DNA of 64,000 bases, taken from Basidiobolus meristosporus CBS 931.73. Its lineage: Eukaryota > Basidiobolomycota > Basidiobolomycetes > Basidiobolales > Basidiobolaceae. Under the pieces are notes generated by a model. That model was given only the letters and a program-made list of their open reading frames with translations, was not told the origin of the DNA and searched no databases. The stretch is from positions 1 through 64,000 of the forward strand of contig MCFE01000293.1 in the NCBI GenBank assembly GCA_002104905.1. The letters are read 5' to 3'. Each line of letters begins with the position of its first letter. Position 1 is the first letter of the stretch. The translations under genes were made by a program, and so were the position numbers. Positions 9,708-21,326 of the stretch are shown here, piece by piece.

Positions 9708-11760
9708 ATGTGGCCAGGTATAAGTTTTTTACTCTTCATATGGATGTAAAAATTACATTCTTGAATGAGGGGCTTGATGAGAACATATACATGAACCAGG
9801 CTGATGAGTTTACTGGCCAAGAAAACCCCCATTTGATCTTCAAGCTTGAAAAACCTCTATATGGTCTGAAATAATAACCAAGAGCCTGGAATTGCAAGAG
9901 AGATTCTTATATAAATTTTGGAGTTTTCAAAGAAGTACTAATGACTATAGTATCTACTTTTGGATAGATAGAGCAGATCCAGTACTATTAACTATACATG
10001 TTGATGATCTTATCATAGCTGCCAATAACCAAGAAACATTAGAAGACATTATATCCAGTGTATCTAAGGAGTTCAAGATGTCTAATCTAGGAGAACTTGG
10101 CCACTACTTGGGAAAGTGCTCTCTATAGACAGTAGCCCCCAACTATCACCCTAAGCCAGTCCAAGCATATTCAAGTCATACTAAAGAACTAATAAGTGCA
10201 AGACTGTAAACCAGCAGCCACCCCAATGTAGACAAACCTAAACTTGGCAAAACTCAACCAAGTCAAGAATGCTTGGTGCTGTTGTGGTGGTGTATAGGTC
10301 CAAGGAAGAGATACGTCCAATACTTCTCAAGTGTTTTGTATGTGGGGTGTTCACTGGGTGCAATAACCTCTGGCAAAAGCTTGCTAGGAATACTTGGGTT
10401 CTGTCTCTAATCTAATGTGAAGGGGAATAAAGCCACAAGCTTGTCAGGGGAAAACTATTGAGCTACAATCCCCAACCTAGTTGGCATCTTAACAAAAGTA
10501 TGTGCTGGGTTCAGTGTCCTTTGAGATGACAATGTACTAAAGCTTCCAAAGTCAAAACAACTGTAAACTGCACCAGCAGGGACTTGATAAGAATGCAGCT
10601 GTGGTCAATAGTTACAAGGACAGAAAAGTATCTTTGCCTGTACAAGAACAAACTTGGGAAAGAATCAAATATAATAAAAGATACCTACTCTGAGTATTCC
10701 TCACAAGTAGTGCCTCCAAGGTCAGTTGGCTGTCAGCGCAGCTTCCTGGGAGTGTCCTGTGGTCTAGGGTTGGAAGTTCAGGTAGCAGCAGGTAGCAGTG
10801 ATCACACTAATCAACAAGTTGGTATATTGATAAAAGGGATGATGATTTATTGTTGAGGGATAGCCTCCCTTATATACTTTTCTCACTGGCTAAGTAATTA
10901 CTAATCATGGTATTCCAGAAGGTTCTGGATATCAATAGAAATCTTAATAACATCAGAATGACCTAAGCATGTTCTAAGTAGGTGCCAGAAGGTTACAAGA
11001 GGCACAGCATATCCAAGCAATCAGGAATCAGTATTCTGAAACCTGTTTAACATAGGGATACCATATATGGTATGGAAATGGTAGTGATGGTGACATGGGC
11101 TGATCATGTGTCATGGGTACTGGCATGGGTACTTGCCTAATATAAAAGTACTTATAGCTAGTAATCTTATATAAAGTGGGTGTAACTTATGCAATAAGGT
11201 AAGCAAGTGTGATAGTCAACCATCTTATGGGATAGTAGTGATTGGGTAAGACAAATGGGATAAAACTAAAATAAGTGTAGTAGAGATATAGGGAAGTGGA
11301 AAATAAGGGAATGAGCACATCTGTCAGTGGGTGTCACTGTCACCCCACTACACCGTCTGAAGACCCAGTATTCCCTTGCCAATTTATAGTTGGTAGTCTG
11401 CTGTATGATATGCATAGAACACATCCAGATGTCTCATATTCAGTGGGGGTTGTCAGCCAGCCTAATCAGAACTCTGCATCTGATCATATTGCAGCAGTTA
11501 AGAAACTCTTAGATACTTAAAAGGAGCTACTGATATCTGCTTAAGGCATACCAATAAGTATGCAGAACAAGATCTTGTGCAACACTCTGATACTGGTTAG
11601 GGGCAAAACTTAGAAGACCAAAGATCCACAACAAGATACACCATTCTACACTGTGAAGGAGTTATTGTGTGAAATTCAGCAAAGCAGCCAACCATATCAC
11701 TTTCAACTATAGAAGCAGAGTATATGGCAACCTGCAAATATCAAAGAATACCAGTCAAGT
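9708..11760 (+). pseudogene. Ty1/copia reverse transcriptase / RNase H fragment, split by LTR-B
   Basis: Translation resembles the RT and RNase H of the copia element at 44.7-49.4 kb. From 9735 it reads MDVKITFLNEGLDENIYMNQ-like sequence, then KPLYGL (stops follow), then IHVDDLIIAANNQETL (about 10000-10050, the YVDDL catalytic box with His for Tyr). After LTR-B (10280-11352) it resumes with SVGVVSQPNQNSASDH and RNase H fragments up to the LTR-A remnant. The 5' part (gag, protease, integrase) is missing because Tnp2 copy 1 inserted here. Stops and frameshifts make it non-functional. Confidence 0.8.
10280..11352 (-). repeat. Solo LTR, family B (1073 bp), reverse
   Basis: Reverse complement of 6432-7504, starting TGTTGTGGTGGTGTATAGG and ending CACCCCACTACA, with identical length. 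It splits the copia RT fragment: the left flank CTTGGTGC and right flank CGTCTGAAG together correspond to one continuous stretch in the copia element near 48,322-48,340. No 5-bp duplication is visible. Seven CpG sites of the other copy appear here as CpA or TpG. Confidence 0.75.
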
Positions 11761-11960
11761 TCCTTGCCAGGATATATTCAGAATACTTTCACCACAACAT
11801 GAGGTACTAAAACCATGAGATTTTCCAAAGTTGTCCCAACAGCCCCACACTTTGCACATATGCACTTGGAGCCTCTCTTAACATATTCTAGACACTTACT
11901 CTGCTATGATCAAGTAAAAGTATAAGTATTTCATTTACATTCAATAAATTATTGAGTCAA
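11741..11960 (+). repeat. LTR-A remnant (3' LTR of the copia fragment)
   Basis: Matches the second half of the copia LTR at 44,780-45,000: the block CCTTGCCAGGATATATTCAG, then AAGTTGTCC.AACAGCCCC, TTTGCACA.ATG and CATTCAATAAATTATT. It follows the RNase H fragment in the right order, so it is the decayed 3' LTR of that copia element. Confidence 0.6.
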
Positions 11961-13703
11961 AATTGTTGCAACATTCTGAGTATTAGAGACAATGTGGAAG
12001 ATCAGAGGAGTTACATGTTATTTGCTGGTTTATTTATTGATCACAAGTATGGCATTTATACTGTCAATATTGTAGAGCAAACAAATATGTAAATCTGTCA
12101 AGGATGGTCCTAAGAATATGAATGCAAAGGTAGGGATTTTTTGGACAACTTTGAGAAAGGTCATAATCTGAGTAACTAATAGTTTGGTGAAGATACTTTA
12201 AGTACATCCCAACAAGAGGTTTGGTCAGGACAGAATGCTGAGTACAAGATAAGATCTATGTGACTAAGTTACTATAAACATTTAGATGACAACTTTATAA
12301 TTACAACACTATCACTCATCAAAATATCCATAAGTAATAAGTACATATGAGTGTGTACAATCTGTAATAACTGTATAAAGTTTAACTATGTTGCATACTG
12401 GACCAACATAGTATCTAACAGTATATTTATTTGTGTTCAACTTATCTGGACAAGTAACTTGTAGCTCAATGTGCATATCTACTTCAGAGTATGCTTAAAC
12501 ACCAGATTGATCTGATCAAAATGATGATTGTGAGCTTTGATCACTTGCATGGGCTTGAACATTGAGCTGAGTCTGCTTGTCAGACTGGAGTAATGCTAAA
12601 TAGTCTCTGGGCTACTCTATGCTTCTTACTTGAGCAAAATTGGCCTACTATTGGTTAATCTAAGATTTTGTCTTTTATGCAGATCTGGAGTTTCCTTATT
12701 TCTGGGTGACAGTCTGATTCACTCAGACAACTTCACTCTATATCTCTCTTAGGCCCAGTTACAGTTACCTCTATTGCAGAGACTCCGTATGAGGTAGGGA
12801 ATATTGACCTAAATTGGACTAAGTCAAGGTTTAGTCATTTACACCTGATCAAGATTATATGCATTTCCTGGCAGTGTGGCCCATACACCATGGCCAAAAA
12901 AAGCTTTTGGTCAACTCAGAGCTGTGATGGCATGCTCTCACTTGACCTGCATCTGTTTAGTGAGTCAGAGCCACAAAAATGATATAGAGTGGTCATCTTT
13001 GTCTTCCTTTAGTAGCAACAACTTTCTTGGCACTGATTACTTTACTTATAGTAGACTCAAAGTTCAATTGCATCTTGATTTGCCCAGTGTGGTATCAGAC
13101 AATGCCATTAGTTGTTTGTTAGCTATGCTTAGAGTGCTATTACTGCATTGGACTGATACAACTGCTTTTGCTTTATCAGTATATACTTGTAGAACAGAGA
13201 TTGGCACTTTTCCACCAGTCAGATTCAACTTAAAGAAGGCTTTGAATATCCATATTCTCCTGATAGTTACTTTTGACCTTGTGCTTGGTTCACAAGGCTA
13301 ACTGATATTTTCAGTGTTTTCAAAATCCATAAAAACCATCTGGTTGATTCTTGCACCTTTTTCTTTCAACTTCATAGGCAGGAGTCATCAAGACTTCAGC
13401 ATTAGGTAATCTACCCCAATACATACTATAATATCTGGCAGATCCTGTTGAAGCTAAGGGCTCTTTTAAGGTTTCTGGTTTGAGATCTATTATAGTAGTA
13501 GTTTATACCTCTACATGGTCCTGACAATACAGACATGTAGAATAAGCTTAAGAGGGGTCCTAGAAGCATGCTTGCAAGATTGGACTGGTTTGGACAATGT
13601 TGTGATTTTTACATACTGCATAGCTAAGGAATTTGGGCAAAACACTCAAAGATTTGTAGTTAATAGTCCATGTGACTACAACAGGCAAGTGATTAGGTAT
13701 AGC
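11961..13703. other. CpG-free decayed sequence, no gene recognised
   Basis: AT-rich, nearly without CpG (none from 12,001 to 12,780). The longest plus-strand frame here (12,876-13,301, 141 codons) has no recognisable motif and no repeat partner in the window. Probably very old transposon sequence, possibly the 5' part of the LINE-like remnant that follows. Confidence 0.4.
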
Positions 13704-14399
13704 TGTTATATTCAAGAGAAAAGTGTAATTAAACTCCTGAAAGGTATAACTGAGCCCCATGGACAACTAAGTGCAGAATCTTAGAATTGTCAGAGAGTGG
13801 CAGAAATATTAGCAGAGAAATTATGGTCTAGTATTGGTCTTTTATATAGCTATGCTTGGCTATAAAGGCAACAGAGTTGGTAAGCTATACAGGCCAGGCC
13901 TGTTGTTCTTAGGAGTGCTAGATATGCTAGGTTTGGGTAGAAGCTAGAATGGAATTGTGGGATTATTAACTTTGCTGAGACACAATCTTAATTTTGTTGA
14001 GACACACCAAACCAGAAGTTTCAGTAAGCTTAACTTGTACTTTTCTGTTCAAGTTGAATTAGTAAGTGCCAAGAGACTGAATTAATTGAAATCAGTTTGG
14101 GTGTTGATAGATGCATAAGATAAGCAAAAATTGCATCATCAATCAGCTGATGTCTTGGCAACTGCTCCATGGTCAAATAAATCTTAGCTGACTAATTGCT
14201 TGGAAAGGCTTAGCATATCAAGTGAGGACATAATGATCACATGAAAATTGATCAGGTGTGACAGCTAAAAGCAGATTCTGAGAAGTGGCAAAATAAACCA
14301 CAACTGGGATAAGTCATGTTGGGATTAGGGAAAATCAGGTAGGGTACTAATCTTTTAGCTGAGTAAAGTTGGCTAAGTTTTCAATGTCAATGCACTACA
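13704..14399 (+). repeat. Solo LTR, family D (about 696 bp)
   Basis: Starts TGTTATATTCAAGAGAAA and ends GCACTACA. It matches 49,560-50,256 over its whole length, for example TTGTCAGAGAGTGGCAGAAA. Flanks (ATAGC on the left, CAGAC on the right) do not form a duplication, unlike the other copy. Confidence 0.65.
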
Positions 14400-15185
14400 C
14401 AGACCATCCACCAATATTTGCAGAGGAATAATCTACAGCTTTCCATTACAAAGACAATACCTTTGGGATGTACTATCAGCCTAGAGAATTGCACTCTACC
14501 TGCTCAGGTTTTGGCTACATATCTTGGCCTTCCTTTCCTTCCTATTAGACTAGACTTTAGAGCACACTTGTTGAAGAATAATATACTGGCAAGACAGGCA
14601 CTGCACAAGCAACTAACTGTTACTCCTCCTACAATATTAGCCCCCAGCCACCTCCTTCTACTCAAGTAGTTTGCCTTCACTGTCTTGGAACTTGGCTTAC
14701 CACTTCTCCCACTTACTTCTAGACACTGTACTAAGCTTGGCAAGTTTGCAGTCTGGTGCATTACCTCCTTAATGCCTCATCTGCCTGGATGCCCATATAG
14801 ACATGCAACTCTTGGAGCTTTTGGGTTTATGCCCTACAAGATCAGACTACTTTACTCTAGAACCAGATTATATCTCTGACTTCATTGCTGCTACAATGCA
14901 CTAATCAAGGCCTGGAAGGGAACTCACCACACCATTCCTGGCTCCTACTGGGGAACTACACATGGAGGTTCAGATGTCAAGAAGTTTGCTCAAGATATGC
15001 TGCAGTCAGAAGAACCCAAGCTGGCCTACCCAAAGTACTTCACAGACCTTTGGCAGCAATATAGGAAGCAGCACACTCCCTTTGTGATGGTCATCAATCC
15101 ATATCATACTTTCCTTATTAATGTAGCTCACAAATTATTCTTACCCCTCTTGCTACCTCCCTTCCCACTGAACTGTGTCCTAATG
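14400..15185 (+). pseudogene. LINE-like (non-LTR) reverse transcriptase remnant
   Basis: A plus-strand frame (14,418-14,669) reads ITKTIPLGCTI..., then VLATYLGLPFLPIRLDF.AHL, which resembles the segment after the catalytic box of LINE reverse transcriptases ('KTe...YLG..f....l...H'). After a stop it continues with VLELGLPLLPL and KIRLLYSRTRLYL (to 14,879), similar to the thumb region, and then with weaker frames to 15,200. The catalytic box itself is not found, and LTR-D sits just upstream. The family call is tentative. Confidence 0.4.
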
Positions 15186-15188
15186 ATG

Positions 15189-15449
15189 CAGGTATTCTGA
15201 TGGTATTTTGCTGGTATTTAGCTGGTGTTTTTGGTTCACAATTTCAAATGCAATTTTTGATCAAAGTAATGAGCAGCTAATTGCCAAATTTGGCATGGAT
15301 GCTAGTTGGCCTAGTCTCCTCCTGGAGACTTTATTTGCTTGCCTGTCCATCAGCTAACAACAGAGATATTGAGAGTGGTCAATTTTGAAAAATATGGGAT
15401 TCAGCTGATAATATGATGGCATTTTGCTGGCCTTTTCTAAGAAGAGTAT
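15189..15449 (-). repeat. MITE-like repeat, reverse copy
   Basis: Resembles the reverse complement of 44,340-44,630. Shared blocks include the CAGCTGGT.TTTTTGGTTCA type sequence, TCTCCTCCTGGAGA (against TCTCCAGGAGGAGA) and the AACAACAGAGATATTG block. It contains short degenerate units around CTGGTATT. Its ends are more worn than those of the other copy. Confidence 0.55.
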
Positions 15450-15487
15450 TTGATAAATGCTTGAATCCAAGTAAGGCAAGTCACTGT

Positions 15488-15820
15488 TGTTGTAAAAGCT
15501 TGTGCCTCCACCTATATATTCACCTAGCTTAGTCACTTAGATCATTACCTACAAATCTTGGTGAATACTGACTAAATTCCTTGTTGGATTTTACTTAAAA
15601 TATTTTCACCAAAACATGAAAATTCCCAAAGTTGTCCAGAGAGCCCCAAACTTTGTGCACATGTTCTTGGGATCTTCCTTGACCTATTCAAAGTGTTTGT
15701 TACTCCAAGAGCATGTATAAGTACAAATACCACTTTTACATTCAATAAATCATTAGGTAAAAACCACAAGATCTACTTGTTCTCTCAATCACTTCCAATA
15801 TCTCCAAGACTCTTGCAACA
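15488..15820 (+). repeat. Solo LTR, family A (333 bp)
   Basis: Starts TGTTGTAAAAGCTTG and ends CTCCAAGACTCTTGCAACA, matching the LTRs of the copia element at 44,700-49,367, including CATTCAATAAATCATTA. No primer-binding site follows and no 5-bp duplication is seen (ACTGT left, GAAAC right). Confidence 0.75.
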
Positions 15821-16840
15821 GAAACAGTCCCTCTTTGCTGCACAGATACAGTGCAAGATATACTCACTGGACCTAATCAAACAGCACTATGTCTTGTTTT
15901 TCCTCTGTGTCTCTGTGGTATTAGTACAATGTAGCCCTTGTCAATAGCATTGCCACAGCCAGGCAGGTCCTATATGAGCTTCTTATTGTTGTATGTCCTG
16001 ACACCCTGGTCCAGAAAATTTCCCTTCTTCTAAAGCAATATACACTTCTTGTACTTGAGCTGGGTGATTGCCTTCTTCCACTCTCCACCCATTATTCCCA
16101 CCATAGAGATAAGTCTCTCAATCATTGTATTAGGGCTATAGTCCCTGACTTGCCAGAATCCCTTTATGTGCATGCACTGAATGGGATCTTTTAGTTCTAC
16201 ATGAACCAAATCCATATAATCCTCCTTAAAGCTTCCTTCCAGGTGAAGCTCCAGCAGTCCAGTAATCCACTAGTTAAACAATGGCTTTATCAGTAACACT
16301 CTCATAAGTCTTCCTGTTAGCATATCTTCACCAACTCGGCTCCAGTTACTGAGCTATCTACAAAGTTGCTGAAAGCAGAAAAGCCCAAGGATGTGGCCCT
16401 TAACCACCTTGTTGCACTTTGGTAAAGTTACCTAAAAGCTCATATCCCTTTCCTTGACAATATGATTTCAGGCATTTGCTGGAAATTCATTATATGGGCC
16501 AGTGTCACTTAAAATTTGTGATTCCTCCAAAACCCCTGAGCTTTCTCTTCTTGCAAGAAGAACTTCATTTAATTCAGTGCTATATTACCCAAGAAACAAA
16601 GTTAAAGCCAGATTATATACTTGAGAGATTCAAAAACTCGTAGCAAGCTTCTTTATTGTTTAGCTTTAGTGATTTTTGTGACTACTTAAAAAATTAAAAA
16701 TATCACCATAATGGTGACTTTCCCCTCCCTATTTTGCAGAAGTTTCCTTGATATACTGTACCTTCCCACAGCTAATTCAATGGATAAAAAGAGCAACACT
16801 CCAGATTAAGATTTATATCTGTGCACTGCTGCTGGATGCT
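15821..16840. other. CpG-poor stretch at the left edge of the gene island, no gene
   Basis: AT-rich sequence without recognisable coding frames. The longest minus-strand frame (16,030-16,215) has no known motif. CpG becomes frequent from about 16,850, which marks the desert-to-island border. Confidence 0.45.
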
Positions 16841-19295
16841 TTTTTGAAACGCTTTGGATGGTAGATGTTGGCATTATCCTAAGATTAAATTTCATTGCAT
16901 TTGCTCTCGCCAGCACGTTGACCTTTCCATGGCTGAGACAATCCTTGCAACGCAGTGTTGCTACCCAAAATACTTAAATACTCTAAAAGCTCCCTACGGT
17001 CAGGTGCGTAGACTTCTTTCACGGATAGTTGATAAGGGCGTGAGAATGACGGTTGGGGAAAATATGCTGGGATAGTCTATGTAGCCAAAGGGTATATTTT
17101 TATGGAAACTGAAGGTCTTGCGAAGTAGGGATGGTTACCTTGCTGGGTGCAGACTATTTCGAATGACTGGCTCTGCACCTCATATTCAACTGCGCCCTCC
17201 TCGCTCGCGAGAAATTTCTGGAAGGATCCCAATTCAAAATGACCGACCCGAAGTTGTTCCACGTTGAGAGGACACGGAGGTGGCCATCCTTTGGCCCCTC
17301 TAATGTTGAAGGAGAATTTACAAGTTGATTTCTGACCGTCAAACTGGTTGAGAGACGACCCCTGAATTGGTTGGGAATTTCCGAATCAAGTGTTGGGGCT
17401 GTACTACAGGGATGTGCAGGATTAATTGATTGTCAGCTGGAAAGCGCCAACTTGCTGTGCATATCTTTGTACAAGACCCGCTAGTGAAAATACAAAACCT
17501 GGCTGACGATTGGGTTGAGATTAAACATGCAATCGAACCAATGCGATGATTACTTGTTGCCAGCGTTTGGCTGGTAGCCAACTATCGGACTTGCTTTTCA
17601 TCTTTCCCTGGGGATGCGGTAGTGCAAAGGACCCATGTTGCTGTATAGGCATTCGGATCTTTGCTATGATACTTCGCCACTGAGACTTGAAAGCCTGGTG
17701 GCAACCGAAGAATACCACCCCATATCCCTACCTCATGTGCTTCATGAGTAGCCTTCCATGCAGGTGCGCTGCGGTAGTAATGAGTCTATATCCTCCAGAC
17801 AGCCTGATACATCATTCGAGCATTGCTGGGAGACAGCCTGGCCCTGAGCCAAATCCAATCATAACACCAATATGAATAAATCATTGGTGTCACGCAGATA
17901 CCTGTAGAGTCATTAGAACATATAATATAGGCCCGTGTACAGTGTCTACAGATCTCGGAAGAGCCAAGCTGCCGCGACCTCTCTCTCACCAATGGCACAT
18001 ACATGCCCTGGTCTTCTTGTCCAGAGATAAGGGAAGCTGATGTCTCTCGAGTAGACCTGGGTTGATTGAGGGGAGGGGATCGAATCCATTGTGTCATTGT
18101 GATGGTTTCTGCATATGGGCATATTGCATCAGGTGACATCCAAGCCGTCATGGCACTTGTGTTTAGCTATCTATGGGTGGCTATTGTACCTGACCCAAAG
18201 TGACAAGGCCACTTGAGATGCATAGGCCCCCTACCGTCCCGTGAACGGTATGCAGCATGGAACTAAATATAGCTGAAGTGCGAACAGTGAGCCAAGTGCG
18301 ATTGACCTTTTACAGCATCAAGAGGACACCGACATATGACGATGTACTCAGATCCCAATGACGACTGATGTTGAGGAGATGATTTGGAGAGCAGCAGGAT
18401 CCCAAGCAAAGAGTCCCCAGTGTTCGAAAGTTTGTTTTGGCTTGGTTGGTCGGCGTCGTGGTAGGATTCGAACAAACGCCCACTGTAGCAGCCGAAACAC
18501 CTGCTTGTCAGCAAGCTAGCTCTATTAATAGTAGACCGAGTTCGATCTCTTGCTCGTATCCGGTACCGCGGCGGTACAGCTATATTGGTGTAAATTTCAC
18601 AATGCAATGCAATTTACGTAATGGCCCATGGTTCCCCCATCTAATATTAGATCCCGGTTCTTCGGATTGTTACCTCAAAATGGACACACTTCTGTTCGCC
18701 CTCAATTCCATGGCGTTCGCCGTGGATAATGTCACACACCTGAAATCAATGATGGCCATAACCATATTGCAATCATCAGATGACGAGTGGCCCGGCCAGA
18801 GAAAACGGAGCGGTCTACTTGGGCTCGGCTTGGCCAAATCAACCACCATGACTCTCAGCTTTGCGACCCGACAAGATGCCTGTCGACAGCTGCCAGCGAG
18901 GGATAGCGAGAGGCGTGAAGGACGGGGTTGAATGATGCTACACCTGGGATTCGACAACCAGTGGAGGGCGGTAGGATGCGCTACATTTAGAGTTGCGATT
19001 GTTCACCTGAATCACTCTTTATGGTCCTTGTTACTCAGAGAAATCGTGTCACGCCAGATGGTCATATATTTCGACTGATCGCTTGCTAGGTGAGGATCTT
19101 TCCCTTCCACCTTCGAATCCGCCCTCCTCGCCGCGGTTCTCGACAATCTTGCGGGCCTTCCCATTGTAAAAAGTCCTGGTATCTTTGAGTTTTCCCTCGG
19201 AGTCTGGCACTCCGAATCTCTCCCCTGTGGCATTCCCCCCGTACGTTGTACCTTTTGTATCATTCCCTAAATAATTTAATTCCCCCGTTCGAGAG
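16841..19295. other. Left part of gene island, no confident gene
   Basis: CpG-rich sequence with several short frames on both strands. One minus-strand frame (17,077-17,262) contains FELGSFQKFLASEEGAVEYE and looks coding-like, but I could not join it to flanking exons or recognise a family. A minus-strand frame at 17,786-18,151 and a plus-strand frame at 18,437-18,931 show nothing I recognise. A decayed or unusual gene may be hidden here. Confidence 0.35.
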
Positions 19296-20432
19296 ATGGT
19301 GGTGGAATGGAGCGAATTCGATGTTGCCCTGGGCGTCATCAACGGTATCTCCCTCCTTTTCTCCGTCGTTGGTTTCGCCCTGTTCCTCGGGCTGATCCTG
19401 TCCCCCAAGATGAGGGTGCAACGGGTTTCCTTTCGCACAGCGGGCGTTCTACTGTTCATCAACGTGGCGCACCACACCACAGAGATTTTGTGTAGGGCTT
19501 GGCGGGAGCAGCCTGGGTTCTGCGGAGCCATCGCGTGGCTGAACGTTTTCACGGCCTCTTGGTTACTCCTGGTTGGTGGACTGGTGGCGTACAATCTGAT
19601 CTACGTCTATGTCGGTCGCCAGAAAGTCACCCAGCCCCGGGAGATCGCCTACCACGCCGGGACCCTGTTGGCATCCATTCTGCTGGGAGTGCCGGGGATA
19701 TTTCTTCATCGGTTTGGGTACGACTCGGCGGGCAGGGTGTGCGGGTACCTGGCCGGCGGTGACTTACCTGCCAAGATGGCCGACTGGTTCACCATGTTCG
19801 GTTGGTTGACGTTCAGTATCGTGTTCGCGATTACCATCACGCTGAGGATTCGGGTCGATATTCATCGCAAGAGGCTGTACTCCCACCGTAGTGAGTTGGA
19901 ATTTCAAGTGCTAGTTCAACGCGTGAGCTATTATCCCACCCTAACCGCCATGATTGGGTTGCTACGCTGCATTGTCAGCAGCACTCCAGAGGCGCCGACC
20001 GTCCTGAAGCAGATCTGCTTTCTGGTGTATAGTGTCCAAGGCATACTCTATCTGCTGTTGTTCCTGTCCGACCCTGATATCAAGGCGGCCCTGAGGGAGA
20101 TCAAGGACACCCTTGTATACAAGTATGAGTTTCGACGGGAGATTCATCCCCAGCCCAACCAGCAGCAAACCTGGTTCCACAAACGGTTACGCAAACTCTG
20201 GAGCCGGTTGCCGGCTGACTCCGACGAGCTCTACATTCGATCAGCACGCCCCGGGGCTTACTCCGTGTATAGAGAGAGCACCTACTCCTTGCCGACCGTT
20301 CCAACCAGTGTATTCTATGCCTCCCATTCCCGGTCTTTTGGGCAAGAATCGGTCGACAGTTTGCTGGGGCTACCCAGGATTCCCAAGATGAGCTGGAAGC
20401 CCCAGGAGAACGAATTGTTCCGCATGGTCTAG
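19296..20432 (+). CDS. Seven-transmembrane receptor-like protein
   Basis: A single exon of 378 codons encodes a multi-pass membrane protein. Hydrophobic segments lie at about residues 10-32, 46-66, 76-103, 119-140, 165-188, 213-235 and 240-262, giving the seven helices of a G-protein-coupled receptor. About 115 cytosolic C-terminal residues follow, rich in Ser, Tyr and Arg. A Cys before helix 3 (GFCGAIAW) and one in the second outer loop (GRVCGYL) are placed to form the usual receptor disulphide. The overall look recalls the cAMP-receptor-like/Git3 group of fungal and amoebal receptors, but no diagnostic motif settles the class. The ATG chosen is the first in frame, and no intron is needed. 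The neighbour at 21.3 kb converges tail to tail. The ligand is unknown. Confidence 0.65.
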   Translation: MVVEWSEFDVALGVINGISLLFSVVGFALFLGLILSPKMRVQRVSFRTAGVLLFINVAHHTTEILCRAWREQPGFCGAIAWLNVFTASWLLLVGGLVAYNLIYVYVGRQKVTQPREIAYHAGTLLASILLGVPGIFLHRFGYDSAGRVCGYLAGGDLPAKMADWFTMFGWLTFSIVFAITITLRIRVDIHRKRLYSHRSELEFQVLVQRVSYYPTLTAMIGLLRCIVSSTPEAPTVLKQICFLVYSVQGILYLLLFLSDPDIKAALREIKDTLVYKYEFRREIHPQPNQQQTWFHKRLRKLWSRLPADSDELYIRSARPGAYSVYRESTYSLPTVPTSVFYASHSRSFGQESVDSLLGLPRIPKMSWKPQENELFRMV

Positions 20433-20564
20433 GCCCAATGAACCTTCCGATGCGGAGCCAACCCCTCCTTGACTAATGTACCACCTTTCCTATGAACTTT
20501 GTAATCTACGAACCCTTTACGTCGCTGCTCATAAGCCACTGCAAGCCCGAATCCCCCTCGTTTA

Positions 20565-20570
20565 AATAAA
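20565..20570 (+). terminator. Poly(A) signal AATAAA of the receptor-like gene
   Basis: AATAAA lies about 133 bp after the TAG stop of the receptor-like gene, in the sequence TTTAAATAAAGG. Position and strand fit 3'-end processing. Confidence 0.5.
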
Positions 20571-20599
20571 GGAACTTACTGTAAAGCAAGGATCATCAG

Positions 20600-21326
20600 T
20601 ACCACCAGAGGAGATCTTCCCGAAGGCTGATGCTGATCGAACCTGGATGTCCTGCTTTCGTACAGCTTGGTTGCAGTTTATCCCTCAAGGACCCATGTCT
20701 ACAGTGGCATGTGCTTTTATGGCGATCCGCCGATAGCGGGCCATATCAATGGTCATTCACTGCCACTTGCGGAGTCCCACCCCCCCCGCCTTGAAATCGT
20801 TACCATGGGTGTGCTGGATGGATCAAAACCCACCTCATTCATTCGACAAGAAGGCCTCTATATGTTTCTATTGAAAGGAGATGTGATCGTGAGGGATTTA
20901 TCCTGCAAATATACATGAGTATACGATAGTGATGTATTGTGTGGGTGACGTATAGATTATGTCAATCGCCAAGGCAAGATGGGAGGCACTCCTGTACATA
21001 CGGAGCGGAGGTGGGATGGGGAAGGGGGTCCATGTTTGGCAGAATGCATGATTCCATCGAAAGCTATACTATAAATTATCAAGGAAACAAAATGAGGTTA
21101 TGGGAAGGAATACAAGGCTGTGGGAACCGCTCCGTTCATCCACCGACCCGATTCGCGTCATAGGTGGCTTGGCTCGTTCCTCAGAGAGGGATAGGCTCCG
21201 GTCGAAATGCCGCAATCTCCATCGATTCGGTGGGGGGGGGGGTTATGGCGAATAATAAAAATAAAGACTGAGAGGTGTACTGGGCGGCCCAACAAGGAGA
21301 ACAGCGTATGGTCCGTGGCAATAGGC
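20600..21326. other. Intergenic region between convergent genes
   Basis: About 0.7 kb without a recognisable gene. A plus-strand frame (20,667-20,918) has no known motif. A run of ten G lies at about 21,232-21,241. Confidence 0.4.

Noticed and set aside
6432-11352. Terminal inverted repeats of one giant element enclosing the Harbinger transposase
   Set aside because: Each arm has LTR hallmarks (TG...CA, TATA then AATAAA) and interrupts a different host (Harbinger second frame; copia RT), and the true Harbinger ends lie at 4850 and 9336.
18440-18545. Possible tRNA on the minus strand (TTCGAATCC B-box-like sequence with a long variable-arm-like hairpin)
   Set aside because: No matching acceptor stem for CGACGCC is found upstream, and the T-stem would need an inserted 6 nt. 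At most a tRNA relic or chance B-box.
18437-18931. 164-codon plus-strand frame as a secreted protein
   Set aside because: No clean signal peptide or motif; overlaps the tRNA-like relic; similar-length frames exist on the other strand.
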